From NCBI RefSeq assembly GCF_949987515.2, contig NC_082694.2, positions 39,927,951 through 39,991,950 of the forward strand: 64,000 bases of DNA, given 5' to 3'. The translations under genes and the position numbers were made by a program. This document shows, one piece after another, positions 56,761 through 64,000 of this stretch (its first letter is position 1; the number at the start of each line of letters is the position of its first letter). The notes under the pieces were generated by a model. It did no database searches. It was given only the letters and a program-made list of their open reading frames with translations, and had not been told where the DNA came from. The stretch is from Delphinus delphis (lineage: Eukaryota > Chordata > Mammalia > Artiodactyla > Delphinidae).

Positions 56761-58109
56761 CTTAGTGCCCCTGCCCCTTTCATTAGGTCCAGAGGCCCCG
56801 TTTGCAATACCCCACTTTGGCTTGCCTTCCTTAGGTAGCTCCAAAGTAGTGCTTTCTGCTTTGGTAGTTCTGACTCCCAAGGCCAGCTCTCCTACACTGC
56901 CTTCATATGAGAATAGGATTGAGCAAGGCTCTGTATGCTCCATCCTATTAAACCAGGTCCATGTAGAGAAACTGAGTGTGATCTACAAGTCAAGTCCTTG
57001 ACCTTTTAATTACAATCTGCTGAGTCTGCTGGACTTCTAGGTCCTCAGCTGCCCAACCAGATAGAAGTTTCCAGCCAACTTGAGGCATTGAACAATATTT
57101 TAATTGTAAATAACTCAAATGTCTAAAACTGGGATTGGTGGCCCATTTTCTTATATCATGCGCGATAAGGCATGTTTATTGGGAGCACTGTTTGAACCAA
57201 GAATTGGGTCCCCAAAGAGCCAAGGTCAAACAGTTATATGACCCCAAAGTAGTCCATTCAAAGTGAGGAGAGCTGCTGGAGAAAATGCCCTTAATATTTT
57301 TGAGGGGCAACTTGATGCCAGGAGCCAGAGTGCTGGATGGTAAAGACAAGTCCAGAGAGGCATGATAGAAGAGGAGCTGGGATGATTATCTCAAGACACT
57401 GATGAGTGCTTGCATAATAGGCTGACTGTGGATGATGTTTGGAGAATCAAGTTGGCTTAATGGTAGACAGTAGAGATGGCTAAGCCGTAAGCAGGTTGCC
57501 CGACCTTGACCACAAAAATTTGTTTCTGTCATTTTATCCCACTCACTGCGCCCACCCCCCTAACTCAATCTGAACTGTAGTTGTTCTCTCTGAGAAATGA
57601 GAGTCACTCTTTCCAGACTCCAGAGTAATCCAGTGGCTCTTTGAATGGGATTCTCTACATTGTTCTCTCCTTTTCTATTGTGGACTCAGTTTGATTCCAA
57701 AGCATTCACAGATGATTCTCAGATACTCCAGCTGAGTCATAAAGCTGATACTTCTTAGGCTTACTCTGTTTTTGAATAGGCTGTGGCTTAATTATTCCAT
57801 TCTATGTCTCTTGAGGTATTAAAAATCATATTTTCTTCCTTCCTTTTTTTTCACTCCTTTGTGTATGTGTGTGTGGGTACGTCTGTAATATGTAACAACT
57901 AAACGTGTATAGAAGAACAAAGTGTGTGACCCTCTAGGCCTGCACCATCCCCCCGTTGGAGCTGTTAGCCACTTACATGCACAATTAACCAGCTGATTCT
58001 TAGATTGAAGGCTGAGGGAACTAATTACAGGTACAAAAATTTCACCTAGATAAGAGGAGGTGGTCTGGAAATTCAATCTTTAAACCTCTTTCTTCAGGGT
58101 GACTAGGTA
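56761..58109. other. Unrecognised sequence
   Basis: No gene or named repeat recognised. Confidence 0.4.
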
Positions 58110-58179
58110 GTGTGTGTGTGTACATATGTATGTATGTATGTATGTATGTATATATATGTGTGTGTGTGTACATATGTAT
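58110..58179. repeat. Compound (GT)n/(GTAT)n microsatellite
   Basis: GT units, then TACATATGTATGTATG units, then GT units again, then TACATATGTAT. It is nearly symmetrical. Confidence 0.97.
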
Positions 58180-58447
58180 TTCTTTTAGGTTGACCCATCT
58201 TCCTGGTTTGCTTCCATCTTAATTACTAATGACATACAGTGGAATCCCCTATTTATGCCATAAATAGCTTCTACCAAATCACATTCTATTCAAATTCTGG
58301 TACAAAGATCTGTTGCAGGCTCTTCCTCTATATATTGTGAGTTTTCTCTTAAATCTAGAATCCTACAATAATCTATTGGAAAATATGAATGGTGTAGATG
58401 TGTGTGTATGTATGTTGAATATCTTATTAAGAAGTACCTCTGAGAAG
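58180..58447. other. Unrecognised sequence
   Basis: AT-rich, nothing recognised. Confidence 0.4.
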
Positions 58448-58660
58448 GGAATTCATATTTAGTGATAGCCTACCTTTACCAAGCAACTTCATCCATTATC
58501 TTCTCAATAACCCAATGAGGTTGGTAGATTATTTCCACTTAATACATGAGATTACTGAGGTTCTACAAAGTGAGGTAACCTTCCTAGGGTCATACAACTT
58601 GTCTTAGGTGAATTTGCCAAATGCTGTCTCTTTGGCATTACTCAAGACCACCTTTCAGCT
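58448..58660 (-). mobile_element. MIR SINE, antisense
   Basis: ATCCATTATCTTCTCAATAA, CCCAATGAGGTTGGTAGATT and TACATGAGATTACTGAGGTT follow reversed MIR. Confidence 0.8.
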
Positions 58661-59394
58661 TGATAAAGTTCCACGAGTTGGATGAACTCCATTCTTATGT
58701 CTCTGTGTAGATATGAAATGCTATAGTTCAAAACAATTCTCTTTACACTGTCTCTGGAATTTAGAGGTAGTGGTAGTAAGACTAAATAGATCTTTTCAGA
58801 TTGCATATATTAAATAGACCATCTAGACTTCAACTTTAGGCTTATTCACAATGGTGCACGTTGACGCTGAGGAAGCATCTTTGCTACATCCTCCTCTCTT
58901 CTTCTTTTCCAGTTTTCATAACTATTTCTCTGGCATTCTTGCCTCATCCTGTCCTCTGGATACCTTGGTATTCTTCCTTTCTCCAAGGACATCCCCATCC
59001 AGCTCTGCCCTTCCTGGATAGGATTCCATGATCTGCATCTTCCCTTCCCAGTTCCAACAAAAGTGCAACTTGAATGTTCCTGCCCCTCAGGCTATGCTCT
59101 ATGCTTTCTAGCTGGTTAATAAAATAACTCCACAAGAACCTGAAGATTCTTAGACGCTAATGGAATTAATAAATTATGGTGCAGCCACTACCTCCCACTA
59201 TCAAGTTTCCTCCTTGGAAAAATGAAGGGGCAGGTGTGAAGAAGATCTAAGATCCCATCTTCTTCAATTTCATTTTCAATATGTGATCCATGAACCTCCA
59301 CACATTGTTCTTACATTTTGACAAGGACCTTCCGTACATAATGGGTCTTAATTAAAAGAGCACTCTTCCCTCTTCTGCCCCTTAGATGGAATGC
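58661..59394. other. Unrecognised sequence
   Basis: No gene or named repeat, though the L2 that follows may begin further left in decayed form. Confidence 0.4.
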
Positions 59395-60335
59395 CCCAGG
59401 TTTAACACTTGGCTGTCTCCCCTCTCACAGGGGATCCCTACGACCCCACATCTATGCTAATGACTCCTAGATCTATGTTTCCAGTCTGCCTCTGACCTTG
59501 AGTACCAGATGTCTCCCTGTTACTTTCTGTTGGCCATTTCCATTTGGGTTTTCCACAGTCCCCTGAAATTCACTAAATATGAAATAAAATCATCATTTTT
59601 GTACTCTTCCAAGCTGCTCTTTCTTCCTTATAGACTGTTAATGAGTAATGCCACTCTTCTTGTCACCCATTGGGGAAATTTGCTAATAGTCCTACATTCT
59701 CCTCCTTTCTCACCTCCTACAACCATTCCAGTCAGTACAACCTGTTCATTCTTCATCTTAAACCTCTCTCTCATCCATCCAATGTCCTTAAGTCCCCAGA
59801 GTAGCCCTCATCAGTTTCTTAGAAATTATTGCAATGACCTTGTACAGGTTCCCCATCATCTAGTGCTGTTTTATGCCAAATCTTCCTGTTATGATTACAC
59901 CACAGGGTCAGTGGGAGAAGCAAACAAGATAAGGAACATGGACATGTTCTATAAAATTTAGAGTTCTACTAGTGTGCTCTCTTATTTGTTGCATTCTAGA
60001 AAGACAGATTGCTGATTCTGGCTTCGGAGTCTTTTTGCTGCTTCCTGTATCTAGAGTGTTCCCCCTCCTCCCCTCTTCTTTTAAAAGTAATACCCATTCC
60101 TCAAGGCCTAGCACAAGCTCACGTCTACCAGAAGCACAATCTAACCATCCCCACCCTCTTTAAAGTCTTCTTTCTAAACACCTGTGCTTGTGCTTCCACC
60201 CTTTGCTCTTTGTTAGTTACACCTTTGAACTCCTGTTCGATTTCCTGGTTCATGGTTTAGTCTCCATGATCAGGTTGTAAGGTCACTTGAAAGCAGGGAC
60301 CATATCTTTATTCTTCTCTAAAACATATTAGAAGA
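59395..60335 (+). mobile_element. L2 LINE, ORF2 end and 3' region
   Basis: TCTATGCTAATGACTCCTAG and CTCTCTCATCCATCCAATGT resemble L2, followed by L2 3' sequence (ACTTGAAAGCAGGGACCATA, TGCATGGATGGATGG). The 150-codon frame 59509-59961 lies in it and encodes no recognisable L2 protein. Confidence 0.75.
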
Positions 60336-61794
60336 TGCTCAAAAACACTGCATGGATGGATGGGTATTTCTGTGGGCTTCCACTTGGTTTGACTTGAATT
60401 ATAAATCTGGCACATGCAGTCTGGATGAGAAGGATTCCTACATCCCTCTGTCACAGAGGTCCAGCTGTCCAAGCAACGGAACAGTATCTGGATCCTGAAC
60501 CCCTGATTCCACTCAGGGGCAGAGGGAATGAGGCTAGTGGAAATGACCTGGGGCGATAAATTCATGACACCTTGCACATCTAATGCTTTTCTTTCTTTCG
60601 TGGTATACCAGGAAGAGATTGAAGAGCCGGGTGCATGAGGGGGCAGTGTTCCAGGTGAGTCTGCAGGCCAGCACTGGGATGTGCATGTGTGTGTGCACGT
60701 GTGCACCTGCCGCTCTCTAGCAAGCACATGGCAGTTTGTAGCTCATTGTTTCCTCTGCCCAGGTAGTTGGGTGCGTTCAGCACTTCCTCAGCAAATGTGG
60801 TCACTGTCCCCTCTTGCTTATCCAAATACACAATTGGACAATAAATGAAACCACGGAAAATTCATAGTGCCACAGGTCTTCATTCATTGCTGATTTTAAA
60901 TGAACCTTGATGCATAGGATGAAAGAGCCATTAGTGGGAAAGAGTTTAAACTACATTAGAAGAGCGGAGAAAATTGTCCAACATTTGGTCGGTCTGACAA
61001 GGTAAAAGGGAATATTGGGTGGGGGCAAGCTATTAGAGAAGGAAAGCACAATGGCGCTGAAGAGCAGGCATGGGGTGGGATAAAGTGCTGGCGTGGGTCT
61101 GGAAACAATGCATAAATACCGTAAATATGTGCAGAGTTCCCAGGCAGGAGAACAGTTCTTTCTTCACAGTTAAAAACGTTACAAATGCCTTCAGGCTTCC
61201 CTCTCTCTTCTCCTAACTATGCCTCCTCCTTCCTTTGATTCTCTGTCTGTGGAATGTAAAGTATATTTGAGGCGCTTAAAGGAAACCTTCAACTACTGTT
61301 TAACAAGTCAATACTAATTATTGTTTAGCACTGGATTATGGGCCGGATCATGAAATTAAAACAGAGCTGTTAGGACACCTTTGTACCTGGCAAAGAGTTA
61401 ATGAGCACATGCTGGGTCCCTGTAGTAACTGCCAAGCTGCTTTACTATTTTATTTCAATGGCACAGGAACAAAATCTAATAAATCATTTTACTTTTATCT
61501 TGATGCTTCCTTCTTCATTAGCAAAATGCAAAAGCTTTATTGTACTGTTTATCGTAAATTGGGAAATTTTTTTTCATATTGTTCAATTAGTTGGTTATCT
61601 GCACAGTGGGGTGGATGTGTATATTACAATAAGAAAAAAATTATAAGCAAATCTGAGATCAGCAAAGCTACTGGATTAATAGCATAAGCAGAGAAAGCGA
61701 CTTGCCTCCTGAGACCGTGGATGGTGACTGGACTTCCTCATGACTGTGTGTTTGGTGGATTATAGATATAGAATGCAGATGGTGGGCAGTGGGT

Positions 61795-61796
<2 letters not shown>
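60336..61796. other. Unrecognised sequence, part possibly conserved
   Basis: No gene. 61250-61620 is repeat-free, AT-rich and motif-dense, including GTTTAACAAG and TACTAATTATTG, and may be conserved non-coding DNA. Confidence 0.4.

Positions 61797-61862
<66 letters not shown>
61797..61862. repeat. (GT)n microsatellite
   Basis: About 33 GT units with one GT-to-AT interruption near 61831. Confidence 0.98.
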
Positions 61863-61867
<5 letters not shown>

Positions 61868-64000
61868 GGCAGATTACATTTCTTGAAATAGGAGGGCAAG
61901 GTTTCTGCCTCTAAGCCCAGTCACTTGGGGTTTCTTGGTAAGGGCTCCATAGCTAGGACAATATGGGAAAAGGGAAGGAAGCAGGGAGGAACAAGGGTGA
62001 GTTATGAACAATCTGTTCATTTTGATGAGATGTCCAGCTGAGTTGGCAGCCAGACGTCCCATAGCAACTCAGTGCACCAGATCTCTGAACAACTAAATGG
62101 TCATTCATGGCTTTGGGGTCCTGTTGGCTGGAGTGAGATTTGAACCAGTGACCTGTAAGTGAGAAATGCTATTTGCTATTGCTGGGTGCATGTGCTGTTC
62201 AGTTTGACTCTCTCACCGCCCCCCATGGGCTCCTCAGAATGAGCATGTAGATATGTTCAGCACTGAAAATGGGGTACAGATGACTGTCTCACTTATTCTG
62301 GTGATCAGATCTAAAGCTGATTTTTAAAAGCTTTGGTAAAGGTTGGTAAAATATGTTATTTGTATAAATTTACAAATTTTAACTTTCTTATGTGATAACA
62401 AAGCAGGGGAAAACTCTACACATAAGTCAAGGTATGTAAGGATAATGTATAGCTTAATAACAGATTGTATTTTTCTTCCCGTTGGGTCTTACCACTTACT
62501 TCAGTAACTTACAATATTGGAATTGCTTTGTGGGAACTAGGAGTCCATTAAGATGTGTATCTTATGCAGCTGGTATTACACGTAATATTTTTTAAAAACA
62601 CTTAATCTTTAACCTCAGTATTGCATAAAGGTGCAAGGGATCAATTATAGATAAAAAGAGGGGAGATCTCGGAGGGCTTGCAAACCTATTGGCAGTTTCT
62701 CAAGATACAGTACCAGGTCTGTATATATAGGTATTTAGTTTTCCAGGGCTCAGACAAGGAGAAATGTTGTAATTGATTTTATTTGAAAGCAAGAGATGGG
62801 GCCAAAGGGGAACTTTTGGTCTACAGTTTTTGCTTTCTGCCCATGTAAAGTAAGCATTCCTACCAGAGGTGTTTAGTGGTGTATTCTGTCTTCTTTTTTT
62901 TTTTTTAAATACAAGTGGGAATGAATGCCTCAGGCTAGGCAAACTCCACCTCTCAGAACCTCAGAGGCAGTGGGAATGATCCCTGCCCTTCCGACCCATC
63001 CTTAATTGGCCTATAGTCCAAGAAGCAATTAAAACTAAGGGTCTGTTTCATAAAATGTGAACATGCCATTTAAATGTGTGCAGGGGGATTCCCGTTTGTA
63101 ATGCTGGGATAGAAGCAGCTCCTGTAAGCCTACCTTTCATAAATTTACTTTTCTTTTCTCCTCTGGGCCCTAGATGACTTCCATCCTTTTTCTGGCAAAT
63201 TCTAAAGTCGAGTTCAGGGCCAAGGTTGGGCTCAGGTCCTTGGGTGCATGTCGTGAAAGCCTGCTGACCTAGTCTCCACCTTGCCTCCCTAGGCTGGAAG
63301 GTTTAATCGTGATTTTTTCTTATCTATTCCTATTACTTAATCATTTTATTATTTTGCCCAACAGAATATGGGAAGAAAACTCTAGAAACTGAGTTGAGCA
63401 TTGCTGTCTGCAGAGACTGAAGCTAAGGGAAAGCTGCCAGAACTTGCCAGAGATAAGCTTCAGAAATGAGTTGGGGCAGAGAAAGTACCCCTGAATTCCA
63501 AGATGTTTAATTACAATACCAGGGAAACCCTCATTTGCACAATTACTATTTACGCTTTCTCACAATGTATATACACCCCTTACTCTCAGCCTTCCACCTC
63601 ATACTATTAAGCTCCTAGTATTGCTAATATACCGAGTTTCTGAAAGCTGTGTAGCAGTTCTATTAAGATGAACATGATTCTTGAGAAGCATTTCATAAAT
63701 TCCTCTATTTTTTGTTTTAGAATGAACTCTGAGAAACAGCGTCTCTTGTTGGAGATACTAATTAGGGTGTAGAAATCATATACTTTTTAGTTCAACCACA
63801 ATTCCAAGTACAGGAGTCCATTTAAGATGTCTCTCAGACTAATGTCCAGCCATAGGAAAGAGCTGTAATAATATGCCCTTGAGAATATTGTACTAGCTGT
63901 CTGGGACAAACTAAGTTGACAAATAATCACTTGATTCAGTTCTGTGTTTGCTTTGTCTAATAAACAGTAGTCTATCCTTTATTATTTCCTGCAGTTTGTA
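61863..64000. other. Unrecognised sequence to the window end
   Basis: 2.1 kb without a recognised gene or named repeat. An acceptor-like TTTTTTGTTTTAG precedes 63721, but the sequence after it shows no convincing exon. Confidence 0.4.

Noticed and set aside
59509..59961. 150-codon plus-strand frame
   Set aside because: Overlaps L2-like sequence, with no conserved domain and no splice context.
60308..60727. 139-codon minus-strand frame
   Set aside because: Overlaps another unrelated frame on the same strand, has a low-complexity CTHTCT start and no recognisable family.
61797..61862. Tandem repeats as a CRISPR-like array
   Set aside because: A dinucleotide microsatellite without spacers, in a mammalian genome.
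63708..63760. Acceptor-like TTTTTTGTTTTAG before 63721
   Set aside because: No reading frame, donor or homology follows that would support an exon.

Overview
The window is nuclear DNA of a non-ruminant cetartiodactyl, most likely a cetacean (whale or dolphin; a hippo cannot be excluded). The main evidence is a set of tRNA-derived CHR-type SINEs opening with GGGCTTCCCTGGTGG. Nine CHR copies of two length classes (about 200 bp and about 320-370 bp) are present, plus one shorter SINE of another type. Several of them keep good target-site duplications (TSDs). I saw no BovB LINE and no Bov-A2-type SINE, which argues against a ruminant. MIR, L2, L1M/HAL1-like, MER5A, Tigger and MLT2-like repeats fit any placental mammal.

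I found no protein-coding exon, rRNA, functional tRNA, CRISPR array or bacterial-type feature. Every open reading frame with recognisable homology belongs to a decayed L1 retrotransposon. The rest are short chance frames in repeats or unrecognised sequence. The window is therefore intergenic or deep intronic, roughly half of it recognisable transposable-element debris.

Layout. 1-4.3 kb: unrecognised sequence with a MER5A, an old L1 3' end and MIRs. 4.3-9.6 kb: an old L1M (+), two CHR SINEs in opposite orientation, and a younger 5'-truncated L1 (+) fused directly to the second SINE. 10.3-11.2 kb: an ERVL/MLT2-like solo LTR split by about 400 bp of AT expansion. 12.6-13.4 kb: a pair of perfect 21-bp inverted repeats. 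15-19 kb: an L1M (+) fragment, then an old L1/HAL1-like element (-) carrying two SINEs. 19.1-20.6 kb: an L2 split by a Tigger (itself holding a SINE) and by a MIR. 20.6-32 kb: mostly unrecognised sequence with two more L2s, MIRs, one SINE, a polypyrimidine tract and AT-rich blocks that look like conserved non-coding DNA. 32.1-40.7 kb: an old L1M (+) broken by a nearly complete younger L1 (-), which itself contains a CHR SINE and a tiny L1 3'-end insertion with a probable 3' transduction. 41-47.6 kb: two more old L1Ms in opposite orientations. 48-52.3 kb: hAT MITEs, an ERV1-like solo LTR and an L2 tail. 52.3-64 kb: repeat-poor, with several stretches that look like candidate regulatory elements, an L2, MIRs and two dinucleotide microsatellites.

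No genes act together here. The interest lies in the datable nest of insertions, a few unusual retrotransposition products, and possible long-range regulatory elements in the repeat-poor parts. Repeat-family names come from recall of consensus sequences. Boundaries are approximate unless a TSD is given.
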